Assembly: GCA_947493335.1 (NCBI GenBank)
Contig: CANLQO010000005.1
Location: 103,141-167,140 of the forward strand
Origin: an uncultured Paracoccaceae bacterium
Lineage (GTDB): Bacteria > Pseudomonadota > Alphaproteobacteria > Rhodobacterales > Rhodobacteraceae
DNA length: 64,000 bases
Direction of reading: 5' to 3'
Shown here: piece after piece, positions 8,467-16,611 of the stretch
Position numbering within the stretch: the stretch's first letter is position 1
How the letters are laid out: the number at the start of each line of letters is the position of its first letter
Made by a program: the position numbers and the translations under genes
Notes under the pieces: generated by a model
Seen by the model: only the letters and a program-made list of their open reading frames with translations
What the model was told of the DNA's origin: nothing
The model's database searches: none

Positions 8467-8502
8467 TTGAGAGTTCCCTCTTAGGTTCAACTCCAATCAT
8501 CA

Positions 8503-8525
8503 TGAATTTGACTTGCCACAATTCA
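8503..8525. promoter_or_regulatory. Candidate LysR operator in divergent promoter
   Basis: The divergent gap between the exported-protein operon and the LysR gene contains TGAATT, 11 bases, AATTCA: a perfect 6+6 inverted repeat with T-N11-A geometry. It lies 53 bases before the LysR start and 36 bases before the operon start, a classical place for a regulator controlling both directions. Confidence 0.6.
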
Positions 8526-8578
8526 AAATTAGTAGTTTTCATTTCATAATGAACGCCTGGGTCGCTAGGCTTGTGGCC

Positions 8579-9532
8579 ATGAGTAATACCCTCCAGAAAC
8601 GCTTGTCCCGGATCGACCTGAACCTGCTGCCCTTGCTGCTCGTGTTGATGGAAACCCGGAGCACACAGGCAACCGCAGATCAGATTGGACGCACACAATC
8701 GGCGGTAAGCCATGCGCTCAACCGGTTACGCGACATGATGGGGGATCAGTTGTTTGTGCGTCACGGGCCAAAGCTGATCCCGACACCGCTGTTGTTGGAG
8801 CTGGAAACACCTATGCGACAGCTTCTTGGGGATGCTGCGAGCATTGTCGAGCGTGGTGTTGCCTTCGATCCTGCGCAATCAGACAGGGAGGTGGTGATCG
8901 GGTGTTTCGATCTTGTCATGCCGCTGGCGAGCCAGGTTAGCGAAGCCTTGAAGGTGCAAGGTCCAAACCTGACCTTCCGGATCACCGACGCCCGGTCATC
9001 AAATACGCGTCTGCGTACGGGTGAGATTGATTTGATCATTGGTCTGTACCGTAATAAGGCCGAGCCGGGACAGAGCGTGAGCTTTGTTCGGAATGTGGGC
9101 TGGGCGTTTTTGGCGTCCGAAAAGATGTTCATGCCCGACCGCCCCTCGGCTAAGGATTGGGCCGCAAGACCCCATGTACAAGTCTATACCGGTGGACAAG
9201 GTCGGTCACCCGTTGCGGATGCGGCCCGGCTTGCTGGCGTCAAGCGCTGCGTCGCTCTGCAGGTCGACAGCTTTATGCAAGCGCTGTTCACTGCCAGCCA
9301 GGAAAAGATGCTCTTTACAACCTTCCCGCTGCTTGCCCATCCAGTGGCGCAGCAGTTCGGGCTGAAGGCTTACCCACTTCCGTTTGAGATGCCCGACGCG
9401 CCGCTGTCGCTCGTGACCCGCGCCACGAAACATGACCCCTTCGCCAATTGGCTGCACAACAGTGCAAAGGACGTGCTTTTGGACGCGCTGGAACGTGCTG
9501 CTCGCGACTTGCAAAAGGAAGCTTTGAACTAG
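8579..9532 (+). CDS. LysR family transcriptional regulator (NodD/NahR-like branch)
   Basis: LysR-type regulator of 317 residues. The N-terminal region reads Arg-Ile-Asp-Leu-Asn-Leu-Leu-Pro-Leu-Leu-Leu-Val-Leu-Met, then a recognition helix Gln-Ser-Ala-Val-Ser-His-Ala-Leu-Asn-Arg-Leu-Arg, then the wing Asp-Gln-Leu-Phe-Val-Arg. This is the signature of the branch that includes NodD, NahR and LeuO-like proteins, many of which respond to aromatic or lipid-like inducers. The start is ATG 8579, where the family usually begins; the frame is open further upstream to 8513 but that would run over the candidate operator. It is divergent from an operon of one exported and two membrane proteins, which is its probable target. 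Confidence 0.85.
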   Translation: MSNTLQKRLSRIDLNLLPLLLVLMETRSTQATADQIGRTQSAVSHALNRLRDMMGDQLFVRHGPKLIPTPLLLELETPMRQLLGDAASIVERGVAFDPAQSDREVVIGCFDLVMPLASQVSEALKVQGPNLTFRITDARSSNTRLRTGEIDLIIGLYRNKAEPGQSVSFVRNVGWAFLASEKMFMPDRPSAKDWAARPHVQVYTGGQGRSPVADAARLAGVKRCVALQVDSFMQALFTASQEKMLFTTFPLLAHPVAQQFGLKAYPLPFEMPDAPLSLVTRATKHDPFANWLHNSAKDVLLDALERAARDLQKEALN

Positions 9533-9738
9533 GCTTCGAGAGATTGTGACTTTGACGGTCGCGATCCCAGCCCCGTCATTTGCGACTGCAAAGGAATGCG
9601 AAGGGTGCGCTGAACGCTTGTTCAAGAAACCTGTGCTGCACTTGCTGAGATTTAGTCGCTAAATTTTTTGCGTCAGTGCAGCGCCCGGTTTGTCCCTCGG
9701 AGCATGATTTCGCCCACGCCTTGACCGCGCTGCTTCCG

Positions 9739-9773
9739 CGAACGGCAGCTTCGGCGGGTCGCACCGCAGCAAC
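9739..9773 (+). repeat. Degenerate intergenic repeat, copy 3
   Basis: In the 290-base gap between the LysR gene and the SRPBCC gene, the segment reads CGAACGGCAGCTTCGGCGGG followed by TCGCACCGCAGCAACG, an imperfect copy of the recurring intergenic element. The rest of the gap shows no gene. Confidence 0.35.
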
Positions 9774-9822
9774 GTGAAGGTGGGACGTAGGTCGGCTCAG
9801 GGCCGTGTGTGAAGGATGCCCG

Positions 9823-10416
9823 TTACACCGCTGAAGGATACTTCTTAAGTAACAAATCGGTGCTCACCTTTTTCTCACCCGTTTCTAGATAGTGTTTGTA
9901 GGTCAGCAAACCGCCTGTGATTGACCCAGACCGGGCAAGCAGTTTGCCGACTAGCCCAGTCAGAAGGAAAAAGTTCGCTCTGAAAATGAAGACGTTGCCC
10001 AAGTAGGTTTTTTCGTCCTGACCACGTCTGACATACCACGTGTTGTAGCTCTTGAGACCTATGGGCGCGCCCTTGGTCTCATAGACCTCATAGGTGAATT
10101 CGCGCACATCCTTTTCTCCGCGAAAGTCGATGATGCGCTCTTTGGCTTCGATCCTTTTCCCTTCAAAGTTGATGTCGAGTAATCGTTCTGCTCCAAGGCC
10201 CTGTGTCGGTGCGTCGCCGATGGGTGTTGAGGCGTTCAGGCTTTCAGCAATCTGGGCACCATTGATAAAATTCCCTGCAACCTCGGCCCAAACGTCGTCC
10301 ACCGTCGCCTTGATCTCAACTTCATCGGACAAAACATGAAACGTCTTGCCGCCGATGGTCCTCCGGTTTTCGTAGCCCGTTTGTGGTGTGTTCATTGCCA
10401 CTTTTGCGATTGACAT
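9823..10416 (-). CDS. SRPBCC/polyketide-cyclase-like protein
   Basis: Soluble protein of 197 residues. The stretch at about 30-55 (Asp-Glu-Val-Glu-Ile-Lys-Ala-Thr-Val-Asp-Asp-Val-Trp) is the typical first strand and helix of the SRPBCC (START-like) ligand-binding fold, where a valine-tryptophan pair follows the first strand. Later parts alternate strands and end in a long C-terminal helix. GGAGAG lies 5 bases before ATG 10416. It starts 9 bases after the alpha/beta hydrolase gene and is co-transcribed with it, so it may bind or process the hydrolase substrate or product. The fold assignment is an inference from pattern; the reaction is unknown. Confidence 0.55.
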   Translation of the reverse strand: MSIAKVAMNTPQTGYENRRTIGGKTFHVLSDEVEIKATVDDVWAEVAGNFINGAQIAESLNASTPIGDAPTQGLGAERLLDINFEGKRIEAKERIIDFRGEKDVREFTYEVYETKGAPIGLKSYNTWYVRRGQDEKTYLGNVFIFRANFFLLTGLVGKLLARSGSITGGLLTYKHYLETGEKKVSTDLLLKKYPSAV

Positions 10417-10425
10417 TTCGCTCTC

Positions 10426-11376
10426 CTAGTTTTTGGTCTGCATGCGCACATGGACCCTTTGAATTGACGCTGCGATCTCAGCCGGAACCTCTTCCTGAAG
10501 AAAATGTCCTGCCTCGGTTTCAAAGCTGGTGGCCCAAGGCAAAAACGCCTGCATTTCATCCAATCGGGTGCCTAGGACCGGATCATTCATGCCCCAAACA
10601 ATCTCTGTCGGAACCGGACGGTTACGGATGTAGTCCTCAGTCACAAGAAGAAGAGGCGTGTCCGGATTTTCGGGCGACAGCACCGACATTCTCATGAACG
10701 CAAGCGGCCCTTTGCTGTTGCCGTCCTCCTCCAAAGGTCTGGAATACAAGTCGATGACATCTGCTGACATGCTGTCCGGATCGTTCTGTGTGCCCGGCAG
10801 AAAGGCGAACATTGAGGTTAAGCCTTCCATGATGAACTCGCCCAAGATTGGGGTCTGCACAACTTTCAAGGTTGCGGGCGTTTCTCTTGGCGCTCTGGGT
10901 GCATCCAAAACTGTGTTCAGAACCACCATGCCTGCCATCTGATCTGGTGAGCGGGACAGGGCACCTGCGCCAATCAACCCGCCCCAATCGTGCCCAACGA
11001 AGATCAAATCTTGCAGGTTGAGTTCCTCTAGCAGGGCATTCGTCCAAGCGATGTGACTCTCGATCGTATGGTCGCTCGCCGGGATCTTGCTAGAAAAGCC
11101 TAAGCCGACCAACGTTGGCATAATGAGGCGGTATTCATCCAAAGGCAGGTGCTCGGCAACTTGCCTGTACAGCAGGCCAGATGACGGAAGGCCGTGTTGA
11201 AGGTAAACGGGTTGCCCGGTTCCGATTTCCAAAACATGGATTTTGATCCCGTCGGCGACCTCGACCAAGTAACTCTTATAGTCCGTATTGATTGCGTCTG
11301 AGGCATACTCTGGAAGAGGGAACGCCTCATAAACGCCCGAGGTCGTTGTGAAAGTTCCTTGCCCAACAGGCGTCAC
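10426..11376 (-). CDS. Alpha/beta hydrolase, haloalkane dehalogenase/epoxide hydrolase-like
   Basis: Hydrolase of 316 residues with the alpha/beta fold. An oxyanion-hole His61-Gly62 follows strand 3. The nucleophile elbow is Gly-His-Asp130-Trp-Gly-Gly, which places an aspartate as nucleophile with a tryptophan next to it, as in haloalkane dehalogenases and soluble epoxide hydrolases. The acid is probably Asp265 (Trp-Gly-Met-Asn-Asp) and the base His291 (Ala-Gly-His-Phe). The start is GTG 11376. First gene of a two-gene operon with the SRPBCC protein, divergent from a LysR regulator with strong palindromes in the gap. An Asp nucleophile argues against an esterase; the exact substrate (halide, epoxide or fluoroacetate type) is open. 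Confidence 0.8.
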   Translation of the reverse strand: MTPVGQGTFTTTSGVYEAFPLPEYASDAINTDYKSYLVEVADGIKIHVLEIGTGQPVYLQHGLPSSGLLYRQVAEHLPLDEYRLIMPTLVGLGFSSKIPASDHTIESHIAWTNALLEELNLQDLIFVGHDWGGLIGAGALSRSPDQMAGMVVLNTVLDAPRAPRETPATLKVVQTPILGEFIMEGLTSMFAFLPGTQNDPDSMSADVIDLYSRPLEEDGNSKGPLAFMRMSVLSPENPDTPLLLVTEDYIRNRPVPTEIVWGMNDPVLGTRLDEMQAFLPWATSFETEAGHFLQEEVPAEIAASIQRVHVRMQTKN

Positions 11377-11547
11377 TAACGTCCCGTCCCGCGTTAGGAA
11401 AAACCCCAGACTGCTAAAGCCGCAATTCCGAACCCACTCGTGAGTTTTAACACCTTTTTGAACATCTGTGGCCTCTGCTTCCTGCGTTTGCTATCGCTTG
11501 CCCTAAAGAATAGGGTGTTTTAAAAATGATCAGTAGGCCGCAAAAAG

Positions 11548-11574
11548 TGAACACTTCGGTTCAAAAATGAACCG
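11548..11574. promoter_or_regulatory. Overlapping palindromes before LysR gene
   Basis: Two palindromes share one arm: TGAAC, 6 bases, GTTCA at 11548-11563, and CGGTTCA, AAAA, TGAACCG at 11557-11574. Three related half-sites therefore sit within 27 bases, ending 12 bases before the LysR start at 11587. This suggests an operator with two alternative binding registers for the LysR protein. The shorter-loop palindrome could also fold as an RNA hairpin just before the ribosome binding site. Confidence 0.6.
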
Positions 11575-11586
11575 CTGGGGGACGTG

Positions 11587-12504
11587 ATGAATTCGCCGGA
11601 AAGCCATGCGCTGGATTGGGACGATCTAAAATACTTTCTGGCCTTGACCCGTGTCGGCACCTTGCGCGGCGCGGCGAACGCTATTGGCGTCAATCACACC
11701 ACGCTCACGCGCAGACTCGGTCTATTTGAAACAAGCCTCGGGGGACGTCTGTTTGACAGATCCAGCCAAGGGTTTGCACTCACCCAGCTTGGGCTCGATC
11801 TGTTGCCCCATGCGGAACGGGTCGAAGAAGAGATGACGGCATTATCCCGCACTCTGATCGGCCGCGACGCTCAGCCACGTGGGACGGTTGTCATATCAAT
11901 GCCGCATGCTTTGGCCCTGACGTCGATCATGGATGACATGGCGCGTTTTACGGACAAGTACCCTTCGATAGAACTGAAAATTCTGTTCAGCAACGACATC
12001 GCTAATCTGACCCGGCGCGAGGCAGACATCAGTCTGCGAGTGGCCCATGAAGTCGACGACGATGTCGTCGGGCGCAAACTAGTCCCATGTTCGCAGGCGG
12101 CGTATTGCACCAAAGACTACGCGTCAAAGGTGACAGATAACCGGGGCGAAGGTTTGCACTTTATTGGCTGGAACGAGCCGGAGGGCGAGACCACTGCAAG
12201 TTGGCTAAAGGACAGCCATTACCCGAAGGCGACGCTGAAACACCGCGTGTCTGACCTGATCCCGCATGTGACGCTGGCTGCGTCCGGAATGGGCATGGCC
12301 TATCTTGCATGTGCGCTTGGGGACCGTCACCCGGGCCTGGTCCGGGCGCCATTTCAGAAACCCCTGCCATATAGAGACCTTTGGCTTCTTTTGCATCGCG
12401 ATCTGCGCAAGACCGCACGCATCCGACTCTTCGTTGACTTCCTTGCCGAAGAGATAAAGGCGCGGCGAACTGAATTCTCGCCACCGGATACCGACGGTCT
12501 GTAA
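11587..12504 (+). CDS. LysR family transcriptional regulator
   Basis: LysR-type regulator of about 305 residues. The DNA-binding region opens with Leu-Asp-Trp-Asp-Asp-Leu-Lys-Tyr-Phe-Leu-Ala-Leu, and its recognition helix holds Asn-His-Thr-Thr-Leu-Thr-Arg-Arg-Leu. This is the subgroup that usually starts with Asp-Trp-Asp-Asp. The effector domain is of normal length. GTG 11584 and ATG 11587 are adjacent; ATG is preferred. It is divergent from the alpha/beta hydrolase operon, its likely target, and has overlapping palindromes directly upstream of its own start, so autoregulation is likely. Confidence 0.85.
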   Translation: MNSPESHALDWDDLKYFLALTRVGTLRGAANAIGVNHTTLTRRLGLFETSLGGRLFDRSSQGFALTQLGLDLLPHAERVEEEMTALSRTLIGRDAQPRGTVVISMPHALALTSIMDDMARFTDKYPSIELKILFSNDIANLTRREADISLRVAHEVDDDVVGRKLVPCSQAAYCTKDYASKVTDNRGEGLHFIGWNEPEGETTASWLKDSHYPKATLKHRVSDLIPHVTLAASGMGMAYLACALGDRHPGLVRAPFQKPLPYRDLWLLLHRDLRKTARIRLFVDFLAEEIKARRTEFSPPDTDGL

Positions 12505-12515
12505 GTCTTGCTGTT

Positions 12516-12550
12516 CGAATGTCCGCTTTGCGGGATGCAGACGCAGCATA
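12516..12550 (+). repeat. Degenerate intergenic repeat, copy 4
   Basis: GAATGTCCGCTTTGCGGGAT followed by GCAGACGCAGCATA, the cleanest copy of the intergenic repeat. The TCCGC...GCGGGA part can form a short hairpin. It lies 12 bases downstream of the LysR stop codon, so it could act as that gene's 3' structure. Confidence 0.5.
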
Positions 12551-12748
12551 AGCCACGATAGGTGGATGGCTAGTTTGGGCCGTTCGTCCCACGAGGCGGG
12601 TCGATGACGTCTTGGTCGGTGGCTTTGCTGCGAGGTCGGATCACTGTTTTGATCGCGGGCCGTCTCTGCTGGGCGGATTGGATCATGGCAAATGCCTGCT
12701 CCGTGCAGGATCGCGGCCCATGATTGACAACTTTCCGGTGCAATGATC

Positions 12749-12778
12749 TGATTAACCTACTGGAGAGATTGATTAACC
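12749..12778. promoter_or_regulatory. Tandem TGATTAACC boxes before vgrG
   Basis: The nonamer TGATTAACC occurs at 12749-12757 and again at 12770-12778, exactly 21 bases apart (two helical turns), ending 13 bases before the vgrG start. A weaker copy (TGATTGACA) is at 12721-12729. Same-face tandem boxes are typical of activator or repressor binding sites. Because they overlap the likely ribosome binding site (GGAGCG, 12781-12786, lies directly behind), repression is as plausible as activation. Confidence 0.4.
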
Positions 12779-12791
12779 GCGGAGCGATTTG

Positions 12792-15029
12792 ATGAATGCG
12801 CCTTTCAAGCAGGACGCGCGGATGGGGCGTTTGTCCACGACGCTTGGCAAGGACGTTCTCAACCTGCAGACCTTCCGGGGTGACGAACATGTCAACGGGC
12901 TGTTCACCTACAAGATCGAAGCGCTGGCGGACAGCGGCAGCATCAGCTTCGACAAGCTGATTGGCACCAATGCCACCGTCCACCTGACCTCTTTCGACCT
13001 GCCCGAGGTGCCCTTTGACGGCATCATCACGGACGCCGAACTCATTGGCGAAGGCGACCGCGGCTGGCGCTATGCGTTTACCTTACGGCCGTGGCTCTGG
13101 CTGATGGGGTTGCGGCGCAAGCAGCAGATCTATCACGACAAAACCGTGGTCGACATCCTCGATGAGGTCTTTGCCCCTTACGGTCGCGACGTCATCAACA
13201 AGCTGACGGGGGCCTATCCGACGCTGGAATACACCGTACAGTATCGCGAAAGCGATCTGGCCTTCGCCTGCCGCATGATGGAGCGCTTCGGGATCAGCTA
13301 TCACTTTGCGCATGACGACGGCGCGCATGCGTTGGTGCTGACCGACAATATCACCGCGCATGACGATCTGCCGGGGGCCACGCGCCCGTTTCTGAAAGTA
13401 AAGGACCACCGCGCCGACGCAGAACATCTGTGGGACCTGCGGCCCTCACAAAGGTTAACAACCGGGAAGATCCGCCTGACGGATTACAACTTTAAGGCGC
13501 CTGACGCGGCGATGGAAACCGACCGCGCTGGCGAAGCACCCTATGAGCAGGGCGAGATTGAAAGCTACGATTATCCGGGCGATTTCCTGGATCAGGGCAC
13601 TGGCAAGAAAGTTGCGCGGCTGCGCATTGACCAGGAACGTGGCCAGGATCCGCGGCACCGGGCGACGGGCGATTGCGCTAGCCTGCGGGCCGGGATGTGC
13701 GTGAAGATCACTGGCGAGACAGTACAGGGCGTGGCCCGCGCGCTCTGCCTTGGCGCGCAGCACAGCTACACCGCGGGCGGCTACGGCACGGACAGCGGCA
13801 CGGGCGAAGCAAGCTATGAAGGCCAGTATCTCATGATGCCTGACGCAGCACCCTTGCGGCCCGAACGCAAGACCCCGCGTGCCGTGGTGCAGGGCCCGCA
13901 GACTGCGAAGGTCGTGGGCGAGGGCGAGATTGACTGCGACGAGTTCGGCCGAATTCTGGTGCGGTTCCACTGGGACCTCGACGATCGGTATTCGATGCGT
14001 TGCCGGGTGAGCCAGAATTGGGCGGCCAAAGGCTGGGGCGGCATGGTCATTCCGCGGATCGGGATGGAAGTTGTTGTCGAATTCCTTGAAGGCGACCCGG
14101 ACAATCCGCTGGTGACGGGATGCGTCTACAACGGCAAGAACGATGTGCCGTATCCGCTGCCAGCGCATAAGACGAAAAGCGTGTTCAGGAGCGATACCCA
14201 TAAGGGCTCGGGGTTCAACGAATTCACCTTCGAGGATGAGAAGGGTCAGGAAAACATCAGCCTGCATGCGCAAAAGGACCAAACGCTCAAAGTGCTGAAC
14301 AACCGCATGAAGCGCGTCGACAATGACCAGACCGAAAGCGTTGGGGCCAACAAGTCCATCGACGTCGGGCAGAACCATCAAGAAAAAATCGGCGGGTCGA
14401 TGAACCTGACCGTGGGCGGCGGTGGCTTTGGCGGAGCCCTTGGCCTGACCGGCATGATGGCCGGGCTCTTGGGCAGCGGTGCATCGGCCATGGCGGCAGG
14501 AGCGGCAGAAGTCGCAGACGGTGGGCTGAGCAAACTGGTTGGTGGCCTCGTCGCCGGTGCCATCGGTGGCGAGGCGGCTTCGGCCGCGAACCATTCGGGC
14601 TTTGCCGCAGCCGGACAGAACGCAGCGCAGGCAGGCAAATTGCAGGCGGCAGCGGGCACGGCGCTGGGTGCGGCCGTGGCCAAGATCATGCCGGTGTCCG
14701 GAATCATGAACACCGTCGTCGAAAAGGCAAAATCCGACACCATCGGCATGGCCCGGACCGAACAGATCGGCCTTTTGAAGAATACGTTTGTCGGTCAGGT
14801 CCAGAACACGACCGTTGGCAAAGCCCAGTTCACGACCGTCGGTGAAACCCAGCAGGCAACGATTGGCAAACTCAAAAAGACCACGGTTGGTGATGAATAT
14901 GTCATCGAGGTGGGTAAATCCAAACTGGTGATGAAATCCGACGGCACTGTGTTGCTGAAAGGCGTCCGGTTCAATTTCGAGGCGTCGGGGCCCGTGACCG
15001 TTCTGGGCAAAGTGATTGACCTGAACTGA
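12792..15029 (+). CDS. vgrG: Type VI secretion tip protein VgrG
   Basis: VgrG, the trimeric spike of the type VI secretion system, 745 residues. Residues 1-370 form the gp27-like base (phage tail hub) domain, starting with Leu-Ser-Thr-Thr-Leu-Gly-Lys-Asp-Val-Leu. Residues about 375-455 form the gp5-like OB fold with Gly-Arg-Ile-Leu-Val-Arg-Phe-His-Trp-Asp. A needle with Val-Gly-x-x-Gln/Thr repeats follows. A Gly/Ala-rich insertion (about residues 540-635) interrupts the needle before further Thr-Thr-Val-Gly-type repeats and the terminal tip. No separate effector domain is seen at the C-terminus. The start is ATG 12792, with GGAGCG upstream. The stop overlaps the DUF2169 start by one base, so the effector cassette genes are co-translated. 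No tssA-M genes occur in this window. Confidence 0.93.
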   Translation: MNAPFKQDARMGRLSTTLGKDVLNLQTFRGDEHVNGLFTYKIEALADSGSISFDKLIGTNATVHLTSFDLPEVPFDGIITDAELIGEGDRGWRYAFTLRPWLWLMGLRRKQQIYHDKTVVDILDEVFAPYGRDVINKLTGAYPTLEYTVQYRESDLAFACRMMERFGISYHFAHDDGAHALVLTDNITAHDDLPGATRPFLKVKDHRADAEHLWDLRPSQRLTTGKIRLTDYNFKAPDAAMETDRAGEAPYEQGEIESYDYPGDFLDQGTGKKVARLRIDQERGQDPRHRATGDCASLRAGMCVKITGETVQGVARALCLGAQHSYTAGGYGTDSGTGEASYEGQYLMMPDAAPLRPERKTPRAVVQGPQTAKVVGEGEIDCDEFGRILVRFHWDLDDRYSMRCRVSQNWAAKGWGGMVIPRIGMEVVVEFLEGDPDNPLVTGCVYNGKNDVPYPLPAHKTKSVFRSDTHKGSGFNEFTFEDEKGQENISLHAQKDQTLKVLNNRMKRVDNDQTESVGANKSIDVGQNHQEKIGGSMNLTVGGGGFGGALGLTGMMAGLLGSGASAMAAGAAEVADGGLSKLVGGLVAGAIGGEAASAANHSGFAAAGQNAAQAGKLQAAAGTALGAAVAKIMPVSGIMNTVVEKAKSDTIGMARTEQIGLLKNTFVGQVQNTTVGKAQFTTVGETQQATIGKLKKTTVGDEYVIEVGKSKLVMKSDGTVLLKGVRFNFEASGPVTVLGKVIDLN

Positions 15030-16195
15030 TGGCAGAGCTGCGCAATTTCACGCCCTTTCCCAATCTGCAGTTCGCAAACTGGGACACGCAGGGACGCGAA
15101 TTCGGTGTCTTTATGGTTAAGGTGGCGTGGGACATTGCCCCGGACGGCTCTTGCGCCTTGTCCGAAGAGCAGGAGCCGTTTCACTTTGCCGACCAGTTTG
15201 TCGGCGAACCGAACGAATCGCCGCCGGTCTACGCCTCCGACCTTGTGCCCTACAAACCACAAACGGATATCATCCTGAACGCCACGGCATTTGCCCCTGG
15301 CGGCGCAGCAGCCGCTTTTTGGGATGTCGCGGTCAAGGTCTTTGCCGGGGCGGGCGACGCACCCCTTGTCGACAAGCGCCTGACCGTGACCGGCCCACGC
15401 CGTTGGGAGCCGGGCTGGACAGGCTGGAAACTGACAAAACCCGAGCCCGTCCAGTCGGTCGACCTGCGCTACGACAAAGCCTTTGGAGGGATGATCCAGA
15501 CCGGCGAAGATAGCGACGGCGCGCCCATCCTGAAAGCGTCGGAGCACAATCCGGTCGGCTGCGGCTGGCTGGACAAAGAGTTGTCCCCGACCGATGCGCC
15601 CCTCGCAGCTCCGCAGATCATGGACCCCTCCGAGGCCGTCCCGGCCCCACATACCGTGCTGAAATCGGTTGGCCTCGGCCCCGTGCAGGCGGCCTGGCTG
15701 CCCCGGCGCCCCAAGGGTGGCACCTATGATGCGCATTGGGAAGACAACGTCTGGCCCGGTTATCCGGCGGATTATGACTTTGCCTTTCACAACGCGGCCT
15801 CAGACGGGATGGTGTTTGATCTGCCACTGGGGGATGGGGTCACGGTCAGACTTACACATATGCACCCAACGATCCCGGATTGGACAATCTCGGTCCCCTA
15901 TCCCGATCTGGTTGCTTATCTCGGCATGGGTCAGCGCACTGTTCCCACGCTGATGATGCTGGATACGGTGCATCTGGATATCGCGGAAAATCAGTTATCC
16001 GACCCGCGTGCCTTTACGGTGCTGCGCGTTGTCTTTGATCGCGCGGCGGTCGATAGCATCACGCTGGGGGGCAGGTCCCCAAGGCTAGACCCGCGCGATA
16101 TGGCCCGCCCTCCGCATCCGCATGATGTGGCCCGTTTCCTGCCCGAAGAGGATGCAGAGGTGCCGCAGGAAGACGAGATGGAGCAGGTATCATGA
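15029..16195 (+). CDS. DUF2169 protein, type VI effector adaptor/chaperone candidate
   Basis: Soluble protein of 388 residues of the DUF2169 family, known from many type VI secretion gene clusters between vgrG and PAAR-type genes and considered a loading adaptor or chaperone. Seen here: an N-terminal beta-rich part opening with Pro-Phe-Pro-Asn-Leu-Gln-Phe-Ala-Asn-Trp-Asp, a central Arg-Trp-Glu-Pro-Gly-Trp-Thr motif, Tyr-Asp-Lys-Ala-Phe-Gly-Gly, and Asn-Pro-Val-Gly-Cys-Gly, all typical of the family. A proline-rich linker precedes the acidic C-terminal tail. ATG 15029 shares a base with the vgrG stop, and the next gene overlaps its end by 4 bases. The order VgrG, DUF2169, PAAR-like, RHS supports a role in mounting the RHS toxin. 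Confidence 0.85.
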   Translation: MAELRNFTPFPNLQFANWDTQGREFGVFMVKVAWDIAPDGSCALSEEQEPFHFADQFVGEPNESPPVYASDLVPYKPQTDIILNATAFAPGGAAAAFWDVAVKVFAGAGDAPLVDKRLTVTGPRRWEPGWTGWKLTKPEPVQSVDLRYDKAFGGMIQTGEDSDGAPILKASEHNPVGCGWLDKELSPTDAPLAAPQIMDPSEAVPAPHTVLKSVGLGPVQAAWLPRRPKGGTYDAHWEDNVWPGYPADYDFAFHNAASDGMVFDLPLGDGVTVRLTHMHPTIPDWTISVPYPDLVAYLGMGQRTVPTLMMLDTVHLDIAENQLSDPRAFTVLRVVFDRAAVDSITLGGRSPRLDPRDMARPPHPHDVARFLPEEDAEVPQEDEMEQVS

Positions 16196-16602
16196 GCGTG
16201 CCGATTTCCGCGCGCAAGGACGGCGCGAACATCATGGTGACAAAGGGCCCCGACGTCTGCAAGACACCGATGGGATCATCGATGGTACCGGTGCCTTACA
16301 TGACTTTGGTCACGCTGGGTCCGTCCAAGCGCACTGCCAAGACCGTGCGCAACAATGGCAAACATGATTTCAACCTGAACACTCGCACGCAGCTTGTGAC
16401 AGGCCACGAACCCGGCGTTGGAAAGGGCGTCAAGGATGCGGGCTACAAAGGCTATGCCCATTCCAAGAAGGGAAGTGCGACCGTCTTTTCCGAAGGCTGG
16501 GCCGTGGTGCGCCACGGCGATCCCGCATGGCTGAACGCGGCCAGTGCCGGCCCGAAAGAGCCGCGGCGGGTGAAGTCCAAGAAACCCGTAAAGCATCACT
16601 AG
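16192..16602 (+). CDS. DUF4150 PAAR-like spike cap protein
   Basis: Protein of 136 residues with the DUF4150 (PAAR-like) domain that sharpens the VgrG tip and links effectors to it. Seen: Asp-Val-Cys-Lys-Thr-Pro near residue 23, Met-Val-Pro-Val-Pro-Tyr-Met, and later Asn-Leu-Asn-Thr-Arg-Thr with a conserved glycine pattern (Gly-Val-Gly-Lys-Gly-Val). The C-terminal tail is strongly basic (Lys/Arg/His). It overlaps the DUF2169 gene by 4 bases, and the RHS gene starts 9 bases later. Having the cap as a separate protein, not fused to the RHS toxin, explains the need for an adaptor. Confidence 0.85.
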   Translation: MSVPISARKDGANIMVTKGPDVCKTPMGSSMVPVPYMTLVTLGPSKRTAKTVRNNGKHDFNLNTRTQLVTGHEPGVGKGVKDAGYKGYAHSKKGSATVFSEGWAVVRHGDPAWLNAASAGPKEPRRVKSKKPVKHH

Positions 16603-16611
16603 GTCAGACCG

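Noticed and set aside
13455..14594. 379-codon minus-strand frame antisense to vgrG
   Set aside because: Low-complexity, rich in Ala/Arg/His, no recognisable domain, fully inside vgrG.
14773..14910. Short periodic repeats that could suggest a CRISPR or microsatellite
   Set aside because: They are the coding repeats (Thr-Thr-Val-Gly type) of the VgrG needle; spacers and repeat lengths do not fit CRISPR.
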